Source: Bacteroidota bacterium | Lineage (GTDB): Bacteria > Bacteroidota > Bacteroidia > Bacteroidales > F082 | NCBI GenBank assembly: GCA_016715945.1 | Contig: JADJXJ010000003.1 | Coordinates: 558,001 to 622,000 of the forward strand | Reading direction: 5' to 3' | DNA length: 64,000 bases | Part shown: in pieces, positions 26,236-33,787 of the stretch | Layout of the letters: every line of letters starts with the position of its first letter | Position numbering within the stretch: the first letter of the stretch is position 1 | Notes under the pieces: generated by a model | The model's database searches: none | Seen by the model: only the letters and a program-made list of their open reading frames with translations | What the model was told of the DNA's origin: nothing | Made by a program: the position numbers and the translations under genes

Positions 26236-26284
26236 GTGCGGCTGGCTAAAATTGAATTAAAAAAAATGTGCGGTGTGGAAAATA

Positions 26285-26292
26285 AAAAATAC
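26285..26292. repeat. IS66 target duplication, left copy
   Basis: AAAAATAC at 26285-26292 recurs directly after the element at 28638-28645. An uninterrupted version of the same sequence is at about 41360-41370, near the right end of the copper super-cassette. Confidence 0.85.
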
Positions 26293-26322
26293 GTAACCCT
26301 TCGGCCACGAGCGTGTTGCTTG

Positions 26323-27864
26323 TTATTTTGGATTTTTTATTGGGAGTAGTTTGTACAGTTGGTTGGCCGGGTGGTCTGGAAGTACCTCGAGGGTATGGCT
26401 GAGCCAGCCAAAAGGTTCTACTTCATTGAGTTTGCAAGTGGCTAACAAGGAATAAATCATGGCTGCGCGCTTTGCTCCCTCATGCGAGCCTGCAAACAGA
26501 TAGTTTTTTCGGCCAAGGGCTACAGGACGTATGGTGTTTTCAATCAGGTTGTTGTCCATTTGATATCGTCCGTCATCGAGGTATCTTATCAGTCTTGGCC
26601 AAAGGGTCAACATGTAAGTGATGGCCTGGCCAATGGCGCTTTTGGGCAAGACACAGGCATGTTGCTCACTGAGCCACCGATGCAACTGCTCAAGCACAGG
26701 TTGGGCCTGTTGCTGTCTGAGGATTTTTATCTCATCATGGTTCAGGTGATTCTCTTTTGCCATGCGCTCAATCTGGTATAGCTTGCCTATAAGCAACAGG
26801 GCAGTTTCAGCCCGTTGGCTGTCGTTATCCAATGCCTTTTCAAAATTGCGTCTGGCATGTGCCATGCAGGCAAGTTGCAAGATATGGCCTTTGAGTCTTA
26901 ATCCGTTGTATGCTGCATAACCATCGGTTTGAAGCACTCCGCTAAAGTCTTTCAAAAACTTCTCCGGGCCTTCGCGTCCGCGCCCTGCTTGGTAGTCGAA
27001 TACCACAAGGCGCTCCATCGGATCGTGGTACACCCAGAGGTAACCTTTGTGTGTTGAGCCCGGCTTGTCTTTTGTCAATACTGCAATGGGCGTTTCATCG
27101 GCCTGAAGGTAGCCCGAGGATTGAACTTTTGCCACAAGGCTATGGTATAGCGGTTCAAGCAACTGACAGCTGGCGCTGAACCATCCGTTGATGGTTGACT
27201 CTGACAACTGAAGCTTCTGACGTTTGAACATTTGTACCTGACGGTAAAATGGCAGGTGATCTGCGTATTTACTCACTATCAGGTGAGCCAACATGCTTGC
27301 GCCGGCATTACCTTTCTCGATAGGCAGGCTCGGAAGCTCGGCTATGGCTATCTGTGTTTGTTCCTGGTTCTGACCAAGCACATACTTGGGGCGCACAATC
27401 TGCCTGACATAGATGCTGCCAGGCTCGTATTCAAGTACCTCCGTGATGGCATTACCAATGAAGCGGGCGCCCTCAGGAAGGTTCTGTGGTTCGATGACCT
27501 GCTGTTTGCGTGGCAAATGGGCCGGAAGTTCAAGACGAAGCGGTTGTTGCTTGTTTTTTTGCCCGGCTTTTGTACGGGTGTAGTTTATTTGCTGGGTCTG
27601 GGGCTCCGGTTTCTGAGGTTCCGGCAGCTCGAAAAGGGTTAGTTGATTGGGATTGGCAGCCACAAACCGTTCGCTCTTTGCACCAAATAGCATACGCTTG
27701 AGCTGGGCAAGTTCATGCTTGAGCAGCTAGAGCTCGACCACCATCGCATCATATTCCGATACCATGTCCTTATGCCGTGCAAGCTCTTGACGAAGCATAT
27801 TGAGCTCGGCCAGTAAGGCTTGATGTGCTGCTTTGGAAATAGTGATTGTTTCTGTGCTTGCCAT
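26323..27864 (-). pseudogene. tnpC: IS66 transposase TnpC, with in-frame stop
   Basis: About 514 codons from the ATG at 27862-27864. The N-terminus is a leucine-rich coil (ISKAAHQALLAELNMLRQEL), then an in-frame TAG at 27727-27729 where related proteins read on into LLKHELAQLKRMLFGAKSERF. The rest is complete: the DDE residues are probably in LQADETPIAVL, LQTDGYAAYNGL and NNLIENTIRPVALGRKNYLFAG. TnpC is the catalytic transposase of IS66 elements. A change of CAG to TAG would explain the stop. Confidence 0.85.
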
Positions 27865-27911
27865 AGGGCAAAATTACAGAATCAACCTGCTGGAAATGAC
27901 CGCCTTAAACC

Positions 27912-28277
27912 TTAGTTTCCAACAAAATCATGTCGATAAAATCGCTTGTTTTTTCTTGCATTTTCCATTGAAATACCATTGATTATCATCACCAGCTGGC
28001 TATAGTCGAGCATCTGGTTTTTCACCCCATCCATACTTTGTTTGGGCAGTTGCAGCCTGCCTTGCTCGAGTCGCTTGTAAAACAGTACGAACCCTCCGGG
28101 TTCCCACCGAAGCATTTTGATGCAGTTGCGTGGCTTGTTAATGAAAATGTACAAATCTCCGCTCATGGGGTTTTGGCCAAGCTTGCTTGTGACCAGCCCG
28201 CATAAGCCGTCGAAACTTTTACGCATGTCTGTTGGCTCAAGGTAGAGAAAATACCTTGCCGAAGTAATGGAAAACAT
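27912..28277 (-). CDS. tnpB: IS66 accessory protein TnpB
   Basis: 121 residues of the IS66 Orf2 family: YFLYLEPTDMRKSFDGLCGLV, GDLYIFINKPRNCIKMLRWEPGGFVLFYKRLEQGR. It is required with TnpA and TnpC for transposition of IS66 elements; its biochemical role is not settled. It is intact. Confidence 0.93.
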   Translation of the reverse strand: MFSITSARYFLYLEPTDMRKSFDGLCGLVTSKLGQNPMSGDLYIFINKPRNCIKMLRWEPGGFVLFYKRLEQGRLQLPKQSMDGVKNQMLDYSQLVMIINGISMENARKNKRFYRHDFVGN

Positions 28278-28281
28278 ATCA

Positions 28282-28564
28282 TCACATCCGGATTAAACAT
28301 TTGAGCAGCGATACAGGGGTAGACAACGGCACATGAAGCTCAATGCCATTGGGATAACGAATCAACAGGTTTGTGCTACATGGCCCATTCAACTGCACAA
28401 AGCCTCCAGTTGCCTGCTCCTTTGAACGATACTTATTTACCCAGTAACGAAATGTGTAAAGCTTCATCCCATTTGCCATTGCAAACGACCTTTGACTTTG
28501 ACCACTTTGTCCCTCACTGCTCAACCAAAAAAAACATTTTGTCTTTGCGCTCTTTACGAATCAT
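28282..28564 (-). pseudogene. tnpA: IS66 accessory protein TnpA, frameshifted
   Basis: An ATG at 28564 starts MIRKERKDKMFF. Removing one T from the T8 run near 28530 joins this to WLSSEGQSGQSQRSFAMANGMKLYTFRYWVNKYRS, a helix-turn-helix-like IS66 OrfA sequence that ends at 28282. As written the frame stops soon after the T-run. It may be a homopolymer error. Confidence 0.78.
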
Positions 28565-28637
28565 ATCCCAAAAATTTTAAGCGCAAATATCTGCAACCCA
28601 ACCCCATCCTAAAATATGCTCGTGGCCGAAGGGTTAC

Positions 28638-28645
28638 AAAAATAC
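28638..28645. repeat. IS66 target duplication, right copy
   Basis: AAAAATAC, identical to 26285-26292. Confidence 0.85.
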
Positions 28646-28795
28646 AGAAGGGTCGGTCCCGAATGCTTTCGGGATCAGCTTACCCCTTGCCCGTTTGTTG
28701 TATCGTTTCTATGTCTGTGTTCACCTGTCAAAATGGTTTACTTTTTCTGTTTCTGTCACTCATTTGTTTGCCGTGTCGCAGTCTTTTACACTTGC
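28646..28795. repeat. Right terminal region shared by two super-cassettes (RM copy)
   Basis: This segment and 41371-41520 are close relatives: both begin with AGAAGGGTCGGTCCCGA, contain a short palindrome (TCCCGAATGCTTTCGGGA at 28657-28674 here), then CTATGTCTGTGTTCACCTG and AAAATGGTTTAC, and end TTTTACACTTGCA next to the attC box. The shared sequence has no open frame and is part of the module's end structure. Confidence 0.8.
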
Positions 28796-28925
28796 AGCCA
28801 ACGTCCGCAGCTATGCCAAGTGCGGGATTGCGTAATTAAGTCCGTATCACACGCACCAAAAATGCACGCGGGAACTTAACTTTCAAAACCTCTGAAACCC
28901 GCATTTGGTATAGGTGCTGTTGGTT
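28796..28925. repeat. attC-like site 11
   Basis: Boxes AGCCAAC (28796-28802) and GTTGGTT (28919-28925). Its arms CGCAGCTATGCCAAGTGCGGG and CCCGCATTTGGTATAGGTGC pair. GTTGGTTGCC matches GGCAACCAAC of site 12. Confidence 0.85.
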
Positions 28926-28933
28926 GCCGTTTT

Positions 28934-30211
28934 TTATTTTTTCTTTGTTATCAATATTTTATCAATTTTATGCCCATCAACATCAACTATTTCAATCTTA
29001 TAATCCATATAATCAACTTTATCGCCTACTTGAGGGATTTTACCAATTTGATTATAAACAAAACCTGCTACAGTAGAATAGTCAATTTTTTCAAAATCAA
29101 CTGTAAAATCTATAATTATCTCGTTAAGTGTTTCAATAGGTGCATCACCACTTACTAATATAGAATTATCATCTCTTATAAATACATCTGGTTCATATAA
29201 TTCTCCTTCTTCAGGTATTCGTCCAACAATATTTTCAACAATATCATGTAGTGTTATTAATCCTTCAAAACCACCGTACTCATTCACAACACAACAAAGG
29301 TGAACTTTCTTCTGCCTAAATAATTCTAAAACTTTTTGGGCATCCATATTGTCGGGTACAATTAATGGTTCAACTATAATAGTTTTGATATCAAAAATCT
29401 TTAACTGTGAAATCGATTTGTAAAAATCTCTTAAATAAATTATACCTGTAAAATTGTCTAAGCCGCCACTGCAACAAACTAATTTACTATGTTTGGCGTT
29501 ATACAATTTGAGTTTAATATCATCAAAACTGTCGTCTGTATCAATCCACTCTACATCGGTTCTGTGAGTCATTATGTGTTTTGCTTTCTTGTCTGCAAAA
29601 TAAAATACTTTTTCATGAATGATGTTTTGTTCTTTCTCAATAACACCTTCAGATGATGCAACTTTTAACATGTGACGTAATTCTGCTTCTGTCAATTGTT
29701 CGGTTTGTTTTTTAATCCCGATTATTTTATTCACAAAATTTGTTGAAATTGATAAAAGCCTTACAAATGGATAAAAAGTACTGCTAAAATAATAAATCAT
29801 TGGAGCAACTCGAATTGCAATCTTGTCAGGGTTATTTAATGCTATCGTTTTGGGAACTAATTCTCCTATTACAATAGAAAAATAAGTTATTATTACAACA
29901 GTTAATGTTAATGCTATTTGATTTGCATAGTTTTGAGTAATTTCAAAATTTTGAAAAAACGGAGTAACATCATCCGCAATATTCATGCCTCCATAAACCC
30001 CTGTTACTATCCCAACTAAAGTTATCCCTACTTGAATTGCTGATAAAAAATTCTCAGAATTGTCAAGTAATTTTAATGCTATTTTTGCCCCTTTGCTCCC
30101 TTCTATTCTTCTTTGTTCTAATCTAGCCCTTTTGCTTGAAACTAAAGCAATCTCAGATAGTGCAAAAAATCCATTTACTAAAATTAAAATTACTAAAACT
30201 ACAATTTCCAT
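28934..30211 (-). CDS. CNNM/CorC-like membrane protein (DUF21-CBS-CorC_HlyC)
   Basis: 425 residues. An N-terminal DUF21 domain with three to four membrane helices (residues 1-190, ending in the PFVRLLSISTNFVNKIIG amphipathic helix) is followed by a CBS pair (about 205-335, with MTHRTDVEWIDTDDSFDDI and VEPLIVPDNMDAQKVLELF) and a C-terminal CorC_HlyC domain (345-425). The family is linked to magnesium and cobalt efflux; older annotations call it hemolysin. The three-domain order is complete. Single-gene cassette; AGGA lies a few bases before the ATG. Confidence 0.9.
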   Translation of the reverse strand: MEIVVLVILILVNGFFALSEIALVSSKRARLEQRRIEGSKGAKIALKLLDNSENFLSAIQVGITLVGIVTGVYGGMNIADDVTPFFQNFEITQNYANQIALTLTVVIITYFSIVIGELVPKTIALNNPDKIAIRVAPMIYYFSSTFYPFVRLLSISTNFVNKIIGIKKQTEQLTEAELRHMLKVASSEGVIEKEQNIIHEKVFYFADKKAKHIMTHRTDVEWIDTDDSFDDIKLKLYNAKHSKLVCCSGGLDNFTGIIYLRDFYKSISQLKIFDIKTIIVEPLIVPDNMDAQKVLELFRQKKVHLCCVVNEYGGFEGLITLHDIVENIVGRIPEEGELYEPDVFIRDDNSILVSGDAPIETLNEIIIDFTVDFEKIDYSTVAGFVYNQIGKIPQVGDKVDYMDYKIEIVDVDGHKIDKILITKKK

Positions 30212-30248
30212 ATATTCCTGCTTAATCTGTGTCGTTTTTTAAAATGGC

Positions 30249-30380
30249 AACCAACGTTTTGGCGCTTGGCGCAGTGGCGGATTTCGGAGCACTAAACTGT
30301 CAATACACCACAAAAGTTGATGCGAGGTAGAATGTTCAATTAACCACGTCACCCGCCATTGCGCCAAACGCCTGTTGGGT
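30249..30380. repeat. attC-like site 12
   Basis: Boxes AACCAAC (30249-30255) and GTTGGGT (30374-30380). GTTGGGTGC pairs with GCACCCAAC at 41521-41529, closing an 11.1-kb copper cassette. Confidence 0.87.
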
Positions 30381-30526
30381 GCTGGTGTTCTTGTCTTCCG
30401 TGTCTGTAAACCATTGGCCCTATTGAGTTTTACTGTCTTTTTTTTTGCTGTGGTGGTATGAGCGTTTGCGTATTTTTTATTTTCAGAAGGGAGGTGTTTT
30501 TTTTAATTTAATTTTTCTTGCGGTGG

Positions 30527-30597
30527 ATTTGCAAGCTCTTTGACAAAGCTTTGGTCTGCGCTTGGGCTTGTGCGGCTTTGGCAATGTGCTTGCAAAT
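30527..30597. repeat. Inner hairpin 12L (left end of copper super-cassette)
   Basis: Arms ATTTGCAAGCTCTTTGACAAAGC and GCTTTGGCAATGTGCTTGCAAAT pair with the two T-T mismatches and one inner mismatch. It ends 9 bases from the stop of the efflux adaptor gene. The AT-rich stretch at about 30470-30516 is inverted at 41320-41370. Confidence 0.8.
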
Positions 30598-30605
30598 AGG
30601 CAGGC

Positions 30606-32363
30606 TTAGTGTTGATGTCCTTGTGGCTGATTTGTTTTAGTTCCTTGCTTACTTTGTGTTCTTATTTTCTTTTTCACTTCTCCACATCTTAGCATTTTAT
30701 CACCAAAGTATGGATTATTGATTTCTTCTTTTTCACTTAACCAAAATGCACCTTTGTCGTCTAATGCCATAGGGCAATATGCTACATAGACAGTCTCAAT
30801 TTTCAGCCCGAATGTTTCTGCGATTTCAATCATTTGGTTTGAAAGGTCAGAGAATATTTCTCTTTGTTTTTCTATGTCTTTAGCGATTTGCAAAAGTCCT
30901 ATGTGTTTTTTTAGATTTGAAAACTGCTCCATCCAAGCATTGTGTGCTTCTTCATCAAGCAACTTCATATCAATTTTATTCAAACTGGTTTCCAACTTTT
31001 TGGCGTTAGATTGTGTCAGTTTAAAGTCACTACGAACTAAACTCTTATTGAGTTCTAAATATTGGTAAACAAAATCTGTTAGTTGTTCGGTAAACTTGTC
31101 AGGAACGGCAATAGTATTATCTACCGCCCGATTCATCATACTGTAATTGCCATTGAGTTGGGCTGCTCCGTCAATAGCAAATACTCCATTGGTAACGATT
31201 TCTTCGCCTTCAGTCAATCCATTTTCAACAATGTAATAATCACCCAAAGATGATCCGATTGTTATTTCTCTCATTTCAAATGATGGAAATTCCGAATTTG
31301 GAACTTTTATATAGACAATAGAGCGTTTACCTGTCCATAGTAAAGCTGTTTTTGGGATTACCAATGATTTTTCAGAAAGAGATAGGTTTGCTTTGATTTT
31401 TCCCTTTACAAACATTTCAGGTTTTAGAAGTTGTTGAGGGTTGTTTAATTCCGCTCTGACTGCTGCGGTTCTTGATTGTGGATTGATTAATGGGTCTATA
31501 AAAGATATGTTTGTCATAAATTCTTTTCCGGGAAGCGATGCAACTGTCAATGTGATTTTCTGACCAACTTTTATAAATGCCAAATCACTTTCATACGCAT
31601 CCAATAAAATCCATACATTGCTCAAATCAGCGATTTCAAATAAAACACTTCCTTTATTTACAAAGTCGCCTTTTGAAATATCTCTTCTGACTACTATTCC
31701 TGATTGGTCGGCATACACATCAAATTCTGTTTGCACTATGCCACTGCTTTCTATTTGATTTATTTGTGATTCAGTAATTTTCCATAAACGGAGTTTTTCT
31801 TTTGATGCGTTGTAAAGTGCGGTATTAACTTCTTTGAACTTTGCAGCTTCGATTAACTCTTTTTGTGCCGTAACAAGTTCAGGTGAATAGATGGTCGCCA
31901 GTTTTTGTCCTTTGTTTACCGCTTGCCCTGTAAAGTCTATAAATAATTTTTCAATTCTGCCGGAATAATTAGCCGTGATTACAGCTATTTTTTGTTCATT
32001 AATGGCGATTTTACCAGTTAAGTAAACTTCGTGTTCTGCTGAAACTGTTTTTACTTTTTGGGTTTGCACATTTGCCAAAGCGATTGCTTCGGCACTCATT
32101 GTAAACACAAATGGGTTGCTTTCACTATTGCCTGAATTTTGAGTAACGGGGATTAAATCCATTCCGCAAAGCGGACATTTCCCCGGCTCATTCTGCCTGA
32201 TTTGTGGGTGCATAGAACAAGTGAAAGTTGTTTCTTCACTATGTTCGTGACTATGATTCGATTCAGTACTGTTATCCGATTTAAAAATTAACCACCCTAA
32301 AAATAATCCGATAATCAGCACCAGACTGAGTTGCAATATTCTATTATTTAGTATTTGTTTCAT
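30606..32363 (-). CDS. cusB: RND efflux periplasmic adaptor with heavy-metal-binding and DUF3347 domains (CusB-like)
   Basis: 585 residues. One N-terminal membrane anchor (LSLVLIIGLFLGWLIF) is followed by a heavy-metal-binding domain (residues 46-72, TFTCSMHPQIRQNEPGKCPLCGMDLIP) and the CusB-type barrel-sandwich/lipoyl and beta-barrel core (about 95-410). The C-terminal 150 residues are DUF3347 (FTEQLTDFVYQYLELNKSL...VYVAYCPMALDDKGAFWLS). The protein should link the inner-membrane pump to the outer-membrane channel and may bind copper in the periplasm. It lies last in the operon AraC-CopA-CopZ-like-lipoprotein-CusA-CusC-CusB. Confidence 0.9.
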   Translation of the reverse strand: MKQILNNRILQLSLVLIIGLFLGWLIFKSDNSTESNHSHEHSEETTFTCSMHPQIRQNEPGKCPLCGMDLIPVTQNSGNSESNPFVFTMSAEAIALANVQTQKVKTVSAEHEVYLTGKIAINEQKIAVITANYSGRIEKLFIDFTGQAVNKGQKLATIYSPELVTAQKELIEAAKFKEVNTALYNASKEKLRLWKITESQINQIESSGIVQTEFDVYADQSGIVVRRDISKGDFVNKGSVLFEIADLSNVWILLDAYESDLAFIKVGQKITLTVASLPGKEFMTNISFIDPLINPQSRTAAVRAELNNPQQLLKPEMFVKGKIKANLSLSEKSLVIPKTALLWTGKRSIVYIKVPNSEFPSFEMREITIGSSLGDYYIVENGLTEGEEIVTNGVFAIDGAAQLNGNYSMMNRAVDNTIAVPDKFTEQLTDFVYQYLELNKSLVRSDFKLTQSNAKKLETSLNKIDMKLLDEEAHNAWMEQFSNLKKHIGLLQIAKDIEKQREIFSDLSNQMIEIAETFGLKIETVYVAYCPMALDDKGAFWLSEKEEINNPYFGDKMLRCGEVKKKIRTQSKQGTKTNQPQGHQH

Positions 32364-32380
32364 CTTATTTAATTTTTGTT

Positions 32381-33787
32381 TTAACGCCCCATCAATCTTT
32401 CCATCATTGCAACGGCAATGTTTCCATCAATAAGTGCGTCCAAGTATTTTAATCGGTAATCCAAAAGTTGCTGTTGCATTCTCAGCACTTCTTCAAAATT
32501 ACTGCCTTCGGTTGAATATTGCACAATCAAAATATTTAATGCTTGATTTGCTATTGAGGTCTGTTCTTGATACAGTTTTACCCTGCGGTTAGCATCTTTA
32601 AAATCTTTCAAGGCATCTTCATAATTCACCATCAATTGATTGCTTACGTCCTGTTTTTGTTCAACAATAGCTTGACGCATAAAGTCAGACTCACGAACGG
32701 AGGCAGTATATTTCTTTCGCCATAATGGGATAGTTACAGTTGCCATTGGCATCAACATATTTCGTCCGTTCATCATACTTTCGCTATTGACTCTCGGCTG
32801 AAATATTTCGTATTGCAATCCAACACCAATCATTGGCAAGCCCATTTTTTGATTCATTTTACCTTGGGCAATGAATGCTTGTTCATCTTGCTCCAACATT
32901 TTTAGCATTGGATTATTGTTTTTAATGCTGTCGGGGATTTCATTGAGTGCAACCGGAATAGTTGCTGCCATAATTGAATCAGAAAATATAACGAGTTCAT
33001 TCCTTTCTCGATTTAGCAACTGATTGAAACGTGCTAAAAGTGGAATTTTACTATCTTGCAACAAAGCAAGATTATTTTGTAGTTCGTTGATTTCCATTTG
33101 AACACGCAATACATCTATCATACTACCGCTACTACTCATATTTCCCATTTCATTCATTGGGGGCATATTTCGGGTAGGAGAATTTGGTGATGATGATTGT
33201 CCTTGCATATTCATTCCACCCATTCCGCTGTTCGAATTATTGTTGTTTGCATTGTTAGAACTTCTCATATTTCCTGAACCTCCGGAATTGTTGCTGCTTT
33301 GTCCACCGCTCTTGAATCGGGTAAGAGCGATTTGCTCCATTGTTTTTAGCAATTCAATATTTTCTTTAGTAATGGCAATTTCTTTTTCCAATAATTGCAA
33401 TGCATACCAATTCGCCCGAACTTCATAAAAAAGCATTGATTTAGCTTCATTGAATTCTTCAAATTTTGCCTTTGCCATAAATGTCATTTCATTTTTGGCT
33501 GCTCCTAATGTTCCAAACCAAGGAAACATTTGCATCAGGGAAATTGAGCCTATTTGGTTCCCCATATACCTTTCCATTGGCATAATGAAGAAACTAAAAC
33601 CCAATTGCGGGTCAGGAAGCGAGCCAACTTGAGGTACCCGCTCCAAGGCTGCCTGATATTGAAAATATTTTGATTTCAAATTCGGGTTGTTTTCAGCAGC
33701 AATCAATAAATAGTCATTCAATGTTTGTCCAAAGGCATTACTTGAATAAACAATGATTAGCAATATGTATATTATTCGACATTTCAT
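32381..33787 (-). CDS. TolC-family outer-membrane efflux protein (CusC-like) with Met/Asn-rich insert
   Basis: 468 residues. A signal peptide (ending near SNAFGQ) is followed by long helices of the outer-membrane efflux protein fold (YFQYQAALERVPQVGSLPDPQLGFSFF, VRANWYALQLLEKEIAITKENIELL, LVNYEDALKDFKDANRRVKLYQEQ). Residues about 165-225 hold a low-complexity insert rich in Asn, Ser, Gly and Met (GMGGMNMQ, MPPMNEMGNM). Met-rich stretches can bind Cu(I), so it may collect metal, which is inference. Its start overlaps the pump stop by 4 bases. Confidence 0.87.
   Translation of the reverse strand: MKCRIIYILLIIVYSSNAFGQTLNDYLLIAAENNPNLKSKYFQYQAALERVPQVGSLPDPQLGFSFFIMPMERYMGNQIGSISLMQMFPWFGTLGAAKNEMTFMAKAKFEEFNEAKSMLFYEVRANWYALQLLEKEIAITKENIELLKTMEQIALTRFKSGGQSSNNSGGSGNMRSSNNANNNNSNSGMGGMNMQGQSSSPNSPTRNMPPMNEMGNMSSSGSMIDVLRVQMEINELQNNLALLQDSKIPLLARFNQLLNRERNELVIFSDSIMAATIPVALNEIPDSIKNNNPMLKMLEQDEQAFIAQGKMNQKMGLPMIGVGLQYEIFQPRVNSESMMNGRNMLMPMATVTIPLWRKKYTASVRESDFMRQAIVEQKQDVSNQLMVNYEDALKDFKDANRRVKLYQEQTSIANQALNILIVQYSTEGSNFEEVLRMQQQLLDYRLKYLDALIDGNIAVAMMERLMGR

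Larger units (their letters stand above)
26293..28637 (-). mobile_element. IS66-family insertion sequence
   Basis: 2345 bp bounded by inverted repeats GTAACCCTTCGGCCACGAGC and its complement, with an 8-bp duplication AAAAATAC on both sides, as usual for IS66. It contains tnpA, tnpB and tnpC in that order on the minus strand. It has inserted in the right terminal region of the second RM cassette, between hairpin 10R and attC 11. tnpC has a stop codon and tnpA a frameshift, so this copy is probably not autonomous unless these are sequence errors. Confidence 0.92.

Noticed and set aside
28657..28674. Short palindrome TCCCGAATGCTTTCGGGA as a regulatory operator
   Set aside because: Similar CCCGA...TCGGG palindromes are common intergenic repeats in Bacteroidota, and it occurs at both super-cassette right ends (also 41381-41398) far from start codons. 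I keep it only as part of the shared end sequence.
927..30380. Reading the attC-like palindromes as terminators or REP elements
   Set aside because: They lack T-tracts, are 130 bases long with a conserved centre, and their outer boxes covary with the neighbouring module rather than only within the palindrome, which neither class explains.
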